Assembly (NCBI GenBank): GCA_025201765.1
Contig: MU623408.1
Location: 62,001 to 126,000, forward strand
DNA from: Daldinia sp. FL1419
Lineage: Eukaryota > Ascomycota > Sordariomycetes > Xylariales > Hypoxylaceae
DNA length: 64,000 nucleotides
Direction of reading: 5' to 3'
The notes beneath the pieces are model-generated. The model was not told where the DNA came from. It did no database searches and worked only from the letters and a program-made list of their open reading frames with translations. The translations under genes were made by a program, and so were the position numbers. This document shows, in pieces, positions 24,801-35,257 of this stretch (position 1 is the first letter of the stretch; every line of letters begins with the position of its first letter).

Positions 24801-26659
24801 AGACAGCAGATTCATACGGTGATAACCGATATACAAAACAAGATCGCGAATGCGACGTGGCCAGCAACGCGACCAGCCAAGCCAAATACATACAATGTTT
24901 ATACATTGACTACCTGGCTGCCTAGGTAGGTAATTATACTCAAGCCTACATATGAACTTACATATGTACGAACAACAACACCCAGCTGCCTCAAGCCCCT
25001 AGTTCCATGATCTACCTATTAAGCCCGTCGATCATACGGATCGATGTACATCATAAGGACCGGTCCAGATAGGCACATAATTATTCCCGGTTATTTCTAG
25101 TTGCATATTGTCGATATTTGATATAATGGCCATTCAAGCAGCATTATTCGATAACCAACCATTATTTGCAAACAGGCCAGATTAAACAACTAATTCATCT
25201 TGTGGACAATATTAAGACACCTACGGAGTTGACGATCGCGCGAGCATAGATGGACCAGCCCTTACCGAGTCTCACATTCGGACGAGGGTAATAATTAGAA
25301 GAAAACGATTGCTTGTTCGGATCGTCTGTTTGCTAGATTTCGTCCAACGTCCGTTCATTTATCTTATACATCCTCCTCTCTACCCCCTACCCTCCATATC
25401 ACATTAAATAAGAAAGGATGAAGAAAATTACACATAAGTAAATGCCAAGTATAGCACGCCTCGAGCGGCTCACATGACGAGACAGCTGAAAACGATATGC
25501 ACGCATACGTAGCTAAGCCACGTGCGCAGGAGTATATTATCGCCAAGCGTCCTTCATTCACCCACTTTGCTTATACATTACCATATTCCTGTTTTCAACT
25601 TATCAGATGAACTCCTTGCATACAGAAGATCGTCGTTAGCCAGAGTGCGACTACACCAGCTGCAGCCTCCCGCGCGAGACAGGCGTAGGGGCAGTCGAAT
25701 CAATGCCTACCAGTGACTCCAGAGACCGGGAAGATAGTATGCTTACATGTGTGTATATCGACATGTGCGTGAGAGAGCTGGCGATGCCGTATGTAGCCTA
25801 AGGTTGTGTCAGAGCATGGCTCAAAGAAAGGGAGAAAATTCCCCGAGGGAAACGGCTAGTTGCTGGACTGTTGAGACTTGTCCTACACACCCGTTGCCAA
25901 TGCCGTAGTTGTGCGCTGGACTAGTAGGTAGGTGGCCGGGACGCAGGTATTTTTCTCGTTCCCTGTCCCAGTCCTCGACTCCCTCTTCCCCCTTTTCGCC
26001 TAATGCTATCGGACGCGGGCTGAATGACCGGTACACAAAACCCGCTTTCAAACAGCTAGGCAAGCCATTTTGTGCTCTCGTAACACCGGGGATATGGAGG
26101 TCCAATGGGTCGTTACGTATAGGTAATTTGCCTACCATGATGCAGAAACCACCGGCGCAAGGAGTATGCAGGCTACATATTGTTACAAGTCTAGAACTAA
26201 AAACGGTAAGGACAAAGAGCGGGCCGAAGCGTTATAGAATAACAATTAGCTCGTGACGAAGACCGGATTTCTATATCACCCTATATCGAAAAGCAGTTTG
26301 CTAGTGTACTATGCAAGCAGTTTGGTATGAGCAGATAGGCCAATCGTCTATGGTATGAGCTTGCATGGGAGCTACGTAATACCTAGCTCCCCCTGCCAAG
26401 GCTTTCTGTATCTGTCAAAAGCTGCATGGCAGGAATATCCAGGGCCCAATCCCGTCCACACACGAGTAATCCAAGCCGGCGAACCGTGGCTTGTTGGGAC
26501 ATCTCATACGTACATACATATGCGCTCCACAGCAAAACCAAGGTTCAAGCTCGAACAGCAGGCCAATCAAGACAGTCTCGCTAAATGCTGCTCGGAAGAA
26601 ACAAGCTTAGGTAGGTAGACAAGGTAGGTAGACAAGGTAAGTAGGTCCCGCTTCACCGC
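21836..26659. other. Gene-poor region of about 4.8 kb
   Basis: No supported gene. Open frames here (for example 22502-22925, 23228-23566, 25909-26256) have no recognisable motif and no plausible splicing. Small repeats include CAGATGG at 22625-22643 and TTTCTGG at 23550-23582. The AGGTAGGTAGACA repeat at 26610-26640 is followed by the 3' end of the acetyltransferase gene. Confidence 0.5.
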
Positions 26660-27887
26660 CTATACCGGCGCCGACTGCGGCTCCCGCAGCATAATCGTCA
26701 GCACGGCCTTCCCCTGCATCCCCGCCTTCGTTAAGTCGTACTCTAGCTTATCGACAGGTAAGAATCCAAGGCGTTGGTAGAGCGGCACGGCTAAAGGCAG
26801 GGCTTCGAGGTACGCGGGGATGCGCTCTTGGTCTGCGAGGGCGAGGATGGGCCGGATTAGAGAGGCGGCGATGCCTCGCCCGTGGTAGGCGGGGTCGGTG
26901 CAGACTATGGAGAGGACTACGAGGTGCTGTTAGTATCGATTCTGGAGGGCGGAACATAAAGAATAGAGTTGTGAGAGGATAGTGTAAGATGGAAATACAG
27001 GAAGAGAGGAGAGTATATGAAAAGGGAAAAGGGGGTAAGGATAGTCAGAAACGTAGTAAGCGCGCTCGCATACCCAACTTCTCATGAGATCGCCACTTCT
27101 CCCCCATCATCTTCAGCCCGTCGAAAAACTCCTCATAAAGCCTCTCATCCGCACCCTCCGGCGCCTTCAACTTCTTCTGCGCCGTCCTCGTCCCCGTCCC
27201 CACCCCGTCTTCCCTGGAACCGATCTCCCTCCCCTCCTCGTCGTAAATGACAAACCCATCCTTGAGCCCGCGCATACCAGCCGGCGGATCCCACTTGGCG
27301 AACGCGGCGATTGTCCCGGTGGACGCGTCGGCGATCTTGAATTGCTGCGTGCTCGGATCGCTGAAACGACCCCGGATACGCGAGGCGTGCCATGCGTGCA
27401 TCGTGGGAAGAGAGGGCGACCACCAGTACGTGAATGCGGGGCTGGCGGAGAAGGCGTTTATGACTGTTGGTTGGGGGGTTAGTTAAGTGTGTTACTGTAT
27501 GTGTTGTTATATAGATGCTGTTTCTTTATTTTATGAGAAGATATTCTTTGCCCTGCGAGGGTAGAATCAAACAGTAATCCGGTTCCATCTCAAGCCAAGG
27601 CCTCAACTGCATGTCGATTCTCGTTGTAATGTAGCAGAAATCACTCAAGCAAATCTCATAAGATGAACGCAAGTTTGATACTTGAAAAAAAAAAACCATA
27701 GAAAACTCACTATACCGCTGTTAGCAATACCTCTCCTAATGTTATAAGACGTCCACATCGTCACCTCCGAAGAAGCAACTGGCATAACTCACCAAACAGA
27801 AGTCATCCCCGACGTGTCCTCCGGCGCACAGCGACTCATAACGAGCCCCTCGGGGAGCGAATCCGGCTGCGAGAACGGAAGCGCCAT
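26660..27887 (-). CDS. GNAT-family N-acetyltransferase
   Basis: The exons are 27887-27793, 27463-27074 and 26916-26660. The C-terminal exons carry the acetyl-CoA-binding signature of GNAT enzymes: LVLSIVCTDPAYHGRGIAAS (motif A, with the H-x-G-R-G-I loop), then YLEALPLAVPLYQRLGF. The substrate cannot be told. The last intron (27073-26917) has a TACTAAC branch site and a phase that fits. The join between exon 1 (ends GTTTG before GTGAGT) and exon 2 (starts TCATAAAC) is out of phase by one base. The family reading would be TSVF-INAFSASPAFTYWW, which needs exon 1 to end one base earlier. A sequencing or assembly error, a real frameshift, or a 5-nt microexon (GAGAG at 27735-27731) could explain this. 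About 248 residues are expected. Confidence 0.72.
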
Positions 27888-28586
27888 ATTCCTAATCCCG
27901 TCCCCGTTTCTGTTTCTGTTTCTGCTCCTGTCTCCGCTACCACTGGTATACCAACAACGACCCCAATTCGCATGTAAAGAGGTTATCGCGTCTAGTAGTT
28001 GGAAGCACTTAGACGCCAACAAGCGCTGCGACGGGGTTTTCAGGTATCTTAGCAGTCCCCGGCGGTTCCTTTCCTATTAACCTAACCTGGATGGTATGGC
28101 GGTAGGAACAAGAAGTTGCTTCATATACCGTTAACGCAAGGGTGTGTGTGGCGAATTTAAAAGTTCTACTTATACAGGTACGCACTTGGAGTCATATATA
28201 GCCGATTTCGTCTTCTCGGTGCGCCCTTCGTGATGTCAGGAGCGAGAGCGGACAGTATAGCGACTAACGAGCCGGGGGTCGTTTATATTATGTAAGCGTA
28301 TGTCGACATAAACCATGCATAGGTAGTTATCCTGAGATTTACATGTATACCAAATAGGGGTATGTAGAGACAGGCATATAAGAAGTCATGACAGATACCC
28401 AGGTACCTAGGTAGATATAGCTGAGATTCTCTACTCTAATCTATTATAGCCTAAGACGATGCACAATAAATCACCGTCGACGTCCTTCATTAGTAAGTCT
28501 ATCGTCTATCGAGTGAGTATGGTATATCTAGTAGTAGTCATTTACACAGATTCAAGAGTTACATATACATAATAGGATACAACATC
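27888..28586. other. Spacer upstream of the acetyltransferase gene
   Basis: No gene seen. The part next to 27888 should contain the acetyltransferase promoter and a GTTTCT/GTTCCT-type pyrimidine repeat near 27900. The part toward 28586 is the 3' flank of the PPR gene. Confidence 0.45.
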
Positions 28587-31500
28587 TTATATATCCGCAT
28601 CCCGAGGCGTTCTCAGCTCGACAATCCCCTCCAATACTTCCGGCCAGACATCTCTGGTGCGCTTCGGGCCAAGGGGATCCAGGTCGAAGTGACCGTCTTC
28701 GCCAATGATCGAGATCTCGTGGTGAGAGCGGAGCCGTATCATCGCCTTGATAGCTCGGACTACCTGCACACAATCCCTATCTATCTCTTGGAATATCGAG
28801 GCGTAGTCGCTAGACCAAACGCTGAGCCTGTCTAATTCTACCCAGGCTCGTGTGAGGTAGTATAAAGTCGTAGCGATGGGCCGGAGATGTCGTGGGCTCG
28901 ACCCTTTTCGTCGGAGATCTAGAGGCAGCTTATTTTTCACACTCTCTCTGGTGCGCACAAGAAACCATCCCGTCCAATTCGGCATCAGAACCGTTTCGCA
29001 CAGGACGAATCCTTTCTTGTACTCCTTCAATTGTACAAGAGCTTGTATGTAGAAGTTCCAGTTATGGCTATCTATCTCGAAGCCCGCCTCTTGAACATCG
29101 TTAAATAGCTTCTGGAGGCTGACAGCGTCTGCCCTGTCGAGGAAGACTTTCTGCATCATCACGAGACCACTCGATAGTACGTAGCGATATTTAGCTGATA
29201 TTTTTGGTGTGTGAGGCAGCTCTTCGACGTAATCAGCTGACCGTGCTTCCTTCTTTGCGGTTTCGAAAAGTAGTTCCCACGTCGTAATAACACGATCATA
29301 ATTTCTCTCCTGGAGGTCTGCATTCATAAGAGAATTTAGCATTCCTACAGGCAAAATCCCATCCCCTTCTTCTTCGCCTTGGAAAATATAACGATAGAGA
29401 TCAATAAGCTCCCGAGCCCCAGCCAGATCTCTTAGCTCGGTTAACATGGAAACCATGGTACTAAAATGGGACTTCTCCGAATTCCGGTGCAACAGCTCGC
29501 CCGCATCGCTGTGTCGTTTTCCAGGTATTAGTCTGTCCAATTTCTTTCGTCTATTCAGGCCGTATATTTTATAGAATGAACGGAATGCTTCACCAAGCCA
29601 CTCTGTTGGGGTCATACGTGCTCGTTGCGACGGTGGTAGATTCCTGAACTGTCCAAGACTTTGCGTCAATAGGAACAAACTCTGGGACGAGCTAGGGAAG
29701 CCGTAGTCCTGCATCATCTTGTCAAGTCGCATAACCGCCCCGGGCTCTCCTGTCACGAGCAAGGCACCCATGACGATATGAAAGTGTTCGGCGGTGACCG
29801 TAAAGATATTGTCCTTCAAAGCTGCCGTCAAGAGATTCAGGGCATGAATGGATTGTCGGCACAAAGACAGGCCTATAAGCAATTGATGGTAGGTGAAAGT
29901 GTTATAGGGGACGTTCATGTCGGCCATAAGAGCAAGAACTCTGTTAACGGCAGCAAGATCTCGGCGAATGGCGTGGTAGTACATGAGCTTGTTCCACATC
30001 TGGGTATCGACGATTCCCTTATTCGCGGCGCGGACACACACGTCTTCGGCGGACTGCAGGTGGTCATTCCGACAGTAAGCATCAATGATGCTACTGAGAA
30101 TAGCTGGGTCTGCTTTACCACCAACACTTAAAAATTGGCGGTAAAGATCGATTGTGAATCCCAAATCGCCCCTGTCGCCCGCCATTTGCATCATCGTCCC
30201 GTAGCTATAGCGGTCCCATTTTCCCGCGTCAACCAATTGCTCGAAGGTCGTTATCGCTCCATCGTAATCCCCTGCCTTAACGTAGGCATTAAGAAGGATG
30301 TTCCACTGGTGTGGAGTTTGCTCTAATCGGAATAGCCTTTTAACATCATCGAAGATGTGCCGCGTTTCTTCAACTTCGCCTCGGACTGCATGAGTCTGCA
30401 TAAGGTGTGCGAACATGTCGTCGGATTGAAGGATAGGAAGTTTAGGATCGTCGCGGTACAGCTGTACAAACTTACGCCAGAGTCCGTAGACGTGTTGCGT
30501 ATCCCCGTAAGCCGCATAGAAAGCCAAGTATCTCTGAAACGCCCTGTAAGAAGGAATATTGTGAAACTTATACCAATCGCGCCACAGCATTTCTACCCCG
30601 TCATACTTCAGTGATAATGGTATAATTAACTTGGTGTAAGCTTTGAATATTTCGTAGAGCACGGGGTGGCTCGGTACACTCCCAGGTAGTTCACGATAGA
30701 TACGATATACCTCGACGCCAAGCTGCTCCTTGCCCCTCTGCATGACTGTACGTAAAAACTCCTCAAAGGCCAGAGGGTCATTTGTTATCTTGAGCAGAGG
30801 GATGACTTGGGCATCGGCGCATGACAAAAGAGCCCTGCGGACCATTATTCTTTGAAGCGAGTCCAATGCCTCCTCACTAAACTCAGCGTCGTCGAATTCT
30901 TGAAGCGCCTGCCGACCACGAGTGGCGAAGTCGAGGGTTTTTTCAGCAAGGCCAGGGACGGCAGCGACGTGTTTTAATTGCGATGTTATACCCTCAAAAT
31001 TCCATCTCTCCATCATATTAGGATAGTATTTTTGTACATCTATTAATACGGCAACATCAGAGGAAGGGGCTGATTTTCTTAGGTGCGATGAAATTTCTTC
31101 GAGGTTCCATCGTTGTGTCATCGTGGGATATAGTTTCCATATATCTTTCAATGACTCTAGCGTTGAAGACCGCAGCGCTGTAGCAAGTAGTAAATCAAGG
31201 GCGTCGATTAAAAAGGGAACATAAAGAGTATTATGCTCTAGCCCCTTAGCGAATATTTCGAGTGCCCGATTAGCGTTCTGTAGGCTAATCTCAGCCATGA
31301 CGCCTGCAAGGAAGATCTGGTTGTTCCATTGCGATGCAGGTATTTGGTGAAATAGCTCCGAAACTTTCCATGAGGCGGATAATCTATCACTTTTCGAGAG
31401 AAATAGTAGCACTTGTCGCATATAATTAGCTTGCGATGGCTCATCTAAGGCCTTATAGTGAAACCAAACACGTTCTGCATCTCCAAAGTCACCCTTTTTT

Positions 31501-32156
31501 AATAAGTCCTCGAGGATCGCAATATGATCGCCGTCTATATCGAGGTCGTCTAGGCCTTCCGCAATCGCATCGGACTTTGCGTGCTTCTCATCAGTTGGGG
31601 TATCACTCTCTCCGCCTATATCGTTGACGGGTACGTCCCGGGCCCCGCTTGGCTCCGTTGCTACACTGCTTTCTTTACTAGTAACGCCATCTTTGTTAGC
31701 TGATTCGCTGTTGGTAGGATCATTTTCCTTTATGTTAGCAGCAGCTTCGGATCCAGGGTGGTGAGCTTGGCGCCTAGAGAGCGATGGTGTATATAGGCGA
31801 GGCATGATTTTCCTAAAACGCTGCCCATAACGGAAGCCACCGGGGCGGCCAGAGACGGGGGCGGCCCGCGTCAGGCGGCGCATCAAATTCATAGTGCCGC
31901 TTGGGTATAGAAAATCAAGAGGGAATGCCGAAGCGCTCAAGACGGAGCTGTTGTTCTCTTCGGGTATTGAGCTCATAGCGGGATCAAAAGTGCCATGCAT
32001 TAAAGCTTGCCAGGCGGCCGTAAGTTCAATATTAGCAGCTCCATGCTGCCAGAAGGTGTTCCGAAGCTGTCTCGTAGCTCGAAAGGGCTGAGTAGCACCG
32101 GGTACTACTCGATGGAAACCACATGGTTCCAGACTGGCGGCTGTCTTCTCCAGCAT
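28587..32156 (-). CDS. Mitochondrial PPR protein, CYA-5/Pet309-like
   Basis: A single exon of 1189 residues. I chose the ATG at 32156 (MLEKTAASLEP); the frame is open further upstream but has no ATG there. The N-terminus is Arg-rich and suits mitochondrial import. Pentatricopeptide repeats follow over about residues 200-1100, for example PHQWNILLNAYVKAGDYDGA, DRYSYGTMMQMAGDRGDLGF and NTFTYHQLLIGLSLCRQS. Length and the N-terminal pattern (LRNTFWQHGA, then LDFLYPSGTMNLMRRL) resemble CYA-5 of Neurospora and, more distantly, yeast Pet309, which act in expression of the mitochondrial COX1 mRNA. The PPR class is certain from the repeats; the specific ortholog is from memory of the family. It is divergent from SRP68. 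Confidence 0.85.
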   Translation of the reverse strand: MLEKTAASLEPCGFHRVVPGATQPFRATRQLRNTFWQHGAANIELTAAWQALMHGTFDPAMSSIPEENNSSVLSASAFPLDFLYPSGTMNLMRRLTRAAPVSGRPGGFRYGQRFRKIMPRLYTPSLSRRQAHHPGSEAAANIKENDPTNSESANKDGVTSKESSVATEPSGARDVPVNDIGGESDTPTDEKHAKSDAIAEGLDDLDIDGDHIAILEDLLKKGDFGDAERVWFHYKALDEPSQANYMRQVLLFLSKSDRLSASWKVSELFHQIPASQWNNQIFLAGVMAEISLQNANRALEIFAKGLEHNTLYVPFLIDALDLLLATALRSSTLESLKDIWKLYPTMTQRWNLEEISSHLRKSAPSSDVAVLIDVQKYYPNMMERWNFEGITSQLKHVAAVPGLAEKTLDFATRGRQALQEFDDAEFSEEALDSLQRIMVRRALLSCADAQVIPLLKITNDPLAFEEFLRTVMQRGKEQLGVEVYRIYRELPGSVPSHPVLYEIFKAYTKLIIPLSLKYDGVEMLWRDWYKFHNIPSYRAFQRYLAFYAAYGDTQHVYGLWRKFVQLYRDDPKLPILQSDDMFAHLMQTHAVRGEVEETRHIFDDVKRLFRLEQTPHQWNILLNAYVKAGDYDGAITTFEQLVDAGKWDRYSYGTMMQMAGDRGDLGFTIDLYRQFLSVGGKADPAILSSIIDAYCRNDHLQSAEDVCVRAANKGIVDTQMWNKLMYYHAIRRDLAAVNRVLALMADMNVPYNTFTYHQLLIGLSLCRQSIHALNLLTAALKDNIFTVTAEHFHIVMGALLVTGEPGAVMRLDKMMQDYGFPSSSQSLFLLTQSLGQFRNLPPSQRARMTPTEWLGEAFRSFYKIYGLNRRKKLDRLIPGKRHSDAGELLHRNSEKSHFSTMVSMLTELRDLAGARELIDLYRYIFQGEEEGDGILPVGMLNSLMNADLQERNYDRVITTWELLFETAKKEARSADYVEELPHTPKISAKYRYVLSSGLVMMQKVFLDRADAVSLQKLFNDVQEAGFEIDSHNWNFYIQALVQLKEYKKGFVLCETVLMPNWTGWFLVRTRESVKNKLPLDLRRKGSSPRHLRPIATTLYYLTRAWVELDRLSVWSSDYASIFQEIDRDCVQVVRAIKAMIRLRSHHEISIIGEDGHFDLDPLGPKRTRDVWPEVLEGIVELRTPRDADI

Positions 32157-33002
32157 CGGGAGAATATGGTCTATAACAAGCGCCCGCGTAGTACAACAGC
32201 ACAAGAGTCGGCCAAGTCGACAAGAATCAGACAGAGTACCCTGTTATGATCCTTCAAGACATCCCCGAAACTACAATTATAGAATTGTGAGTGAGTATAG
32301 CCAACAAGAAATTGTGAAAGGGAATAGTAGAAGGGCTTCGAGCTCACAGCTCACGAGGCTCTGGCGCAAATTTATTGGGATGGGAGCTAAAGGGGGGGAA
32401 AAAAAGAAAAAGAAAAAGAAAAAAGAAAAGAAGAGAAAATAGAAATTATGCAGGAACTCACAACACAGCATTGCGTACTGTTATCCAATCAGATTGGACT
32501 CTTGTCGGTTCTATCTCTCTGCTCCATGCATGAAGAATAAGTAGGCGGCTAGTAAGTATAAGCAAGAATCATAATACCAGGCACAAAAACTCGGGTTCAG
32601 TTATGGAATATAAAAATATGTAGTCTTGGTTAAAAATTATTACATAGTTAAAATTTACAGTTCAGAAACGATGGGACCCAGCTTCGCCTTTGGCGTATCT
32701 TTTTTTTCAAGGTTTATCGCTAATCTGCCCCACTCGGAAGGCAAGCATTAGGTCATTTTCATAGGTGCACATCGTATGTCTACTAAGGTACCTATGTACT
32801 GTACCTTAGTAGCCCGAGCTTCCATCAAGATGCCCAGACCCAAAGTGTCCTAACCCCACGTCAAAAAGTTGGCTCAGCCTGCTAACCCGGAAAAAAACCC
32901 CACCACATCAAATCCACCAAATCCACCAAAGACATATATACCAATTGATTCCAACCCTCAACACTAATTTGGCTGTCGTAGCCTCGACGTCTCTAAGCAG
33001 AC
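32157..33002. promoter_or_regulatory. Bidirectional promoter region, PPR gene and SRP68
   Basis: This 846-bp region lies between two divergent start codons. It contains a purine tract at 32396-32440, a T-run near 32700, a perfect 12-bp inverted repeat at 32780-32812 about 190 bp before SRP68, and a short CCACCAAATCCACCAAA repeat near 32915. No TATA element is evident. Confidence 0.5.
32780..32812. repeat. Perfect 12-bp inverted repeat in the promoter
   Basis: Arms CTACTAAGGTAC (32780-32791) and GTACCTTAGTAG (32801-32812) are exact reverse complements, with a 9-nt loop. It could be a binding site for a dimeric regulator; that is inference. Confidence 0.8.
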
Positions 33003-34957
33003 ATGGATATCACAAATTTTGTGGTTTCGGCCAGAAACCAGGCGCTATTATATGGCGACTATGCTACTTATCACAAGCAATTGGTTAAGAAGCTACACAA
33101 ATGTCGAAAGAGGCTGAATATTGTTACCAAGAACCGCGGCAAGTTTACCAAGAAAGATCCCATCACGGCCGAGAACCTGTCGGAAAACCGCGAGTATGCG
33201 CAGCCTAACCTATAATTACTTATATATCGCTGACGAAAACGAGGTATCTTCATTTACAACTACTGACGGCAGAACGCGCTTGGGCACATGCCATGAGGTT
33301 TAAGGCCGTTCATTCCACCGACACCAAAGGCATTACAGGCAGAACCCGCTCCCATATCATATCAAGACTCGATAAAGGCGCCCGTTCCGCTGAACATCTC
33401 GTCCAAATATTATCCGAAAGCTCTACGACCGGTGCCAGCGATACCGACATCTTGGAAGCCCGTGCGTATGCTTCTATGATACGGGGTGCTACCCAGTTCG
33501 AAAAACAGAGCTGGGAACCATGCCTACAGAGCTATGCGACTGCGCGCATTATATACACAGCACTCTCTACGTCTATGAAGGGAGACACCTTTAAAGACTT
33601 GTTGTCGGACACCATCGACCCTTCTATTCGGTATGCGGCCTATCAGACCAAGATTCCTAGGACTCTAGCGATTCCGACCATTGCTCGAAGGGCATTCCCT
33701 ACTTCAGACTCTACCTTGGTCGAACAAATCAACAAATTGTCCCCGGATCTACTTAAGAAGAGCGATTCTGATGCTCAAAGGGGACAAGTTGGCGCCCCGA
33801 ACGCACCTCAGACTATTACGTGGAGGTCTCGAGAAGTCAAGATTGAGGATGCTGCCATCGCGCTTGCACTAGCCTCGATAGACACCGCAACCACACGGCT
33901 GACAGAGAAACTGGCATCTTCAGACGTTATATTGCCGAAAGAGATGGCCGCTGCGTACGATGAAGTACTTATAGCTAGTCAGGATGCGGTAGATGCCACC
34001 AAACATGCCATCGACGAACTGAAGGAGGAGGGTGTATCTCAGGACGACGCTAGAATACAAAGTCTGCAGATAACCCGCACCGCGGTTACCTACCAGGTTA
34101 TCAGCTGGAGAATTGGTCGCAACCGGGTTTTGAGTGGAGAACACGATGGTGCCTTGTTAGATTCGGCTCCTACAACCACCCGAAAATCCAAGAAAGACGC
34201 CAGCTCTCGAAAGCCTAGAATAGAGCCACCCGGCAGAAAGATAGCTCGACTTAAAGACAAAGTTGTGCTTTACGATTCCACACTACAGAGCATTGAGTCG
34301 ATCAAGGAGTTACCTGGTGTTGCGGCCGATAGAGATCTATCAGAACAATTAAGCGCAACTGCTAAATACTTCCATGCCCTCAAGTTAGTATCTACAATTC
34401 CCATACTCCTATTCCTATATCCGTACGCTTACAGACAATTTAGGTCTCTTTCCATCGCTAGGTCTCACTCGCTAACCAACCAGTCACAAAACGCTTTGGT
34501 TCTTACCAAGCACGCATTTGACGAGTGTAAACAAGCTGCTGCGTTCTTTTCTAAACAGGAGGCGTCTTCTTCAGAGTCATCGCCCCGCAACATAGATATT
34601 CGACCAACCGATATCCAATTTCTTCACAACCTGTTGAAAGGGGAGCTTCAAAGATGCCGGGCGATTGTTGAGATAGATAACCTACGGCAGAAGACGACAA
34701 ACGCGACCCCGCCAAGCGCAAGAGCCCCGCTCGTGCAACGCCTTTTTGAATACCCAGCAGAGGGCGTCGACTTGGAGAATCTCGTCGAGTTCCCACCCAA
34801 GGTGAATCCTATTCCGGTGAAACCACTGTTCTTCGATGTTGCCTGGAATTATATAGATTATCCTGGAAAGGCCCCGGCCGCCGCCCCTGAGCCCGAAGAT
34901 AAGCAGGCACAGCCAGCGCAGCCGCAGAAGAGGGGGTGGTTCGGGTTCGGGAGATAA
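33003..34957 (+). CDS. SRP68: Signal recognition particle subunit SRP68
   Basis: Two exons, 33003-33193 and 33244-34957, give 634 residues. The 50-nt intron has a GTATGC donor, a GCTGAC branch site and a GAG acceptor. The join restores ENRE-YLHLQLLTAERAWAHAM, a signature of SRP68. SRP68 binds 7S RNA through its N-terminal helical domain (here about residues 5-210) and pairs with SRP72 through its C-terminus, in the particle that targets nascent secretory proteins to the ER. The protein is mostly helical, has the expected length, and ends in an Ala/Pro/Gln-rich tail with RGWFGFGR. The start ATG at 33003 precedes the conserved ITNFVVSARNQALLYGDYA. Confidence 0.92.
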
Positions 34958-35257
34958 TTAAAACCAGCCTATTGTCCCTCCCTATGCCTAAATGGAGTAG
35001 GCCATAAGTTGAAAATTCATATAAGACATTGGATCAATCTCATATCTCCCTGCTGCGTGTATATTTTTGTGATTGCGTCCCCAGGGGTTAATAAAGGGAC
35101 AATAGATCCCCCCATTGAAGGGCGGTTTGCTACAGCACATGCCTACCTCCTAGCGTTGGACTTTTTACATCCCTAGTTATAACTACAACCCCTAGATATC
35201 CTAGATAACCCCCTGAGTCCCCTAGATTTGGTAACATAATTTTCGTCATGGCCCATT

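Noticed and set aside
26748..27486. Several long plus- and minus-strand frames overlapping the GNAT gene
   Set aside because: They are GC-rich shadows of the acetyltransferase exons, with low-complexity Arg/Pro/Ser translations.
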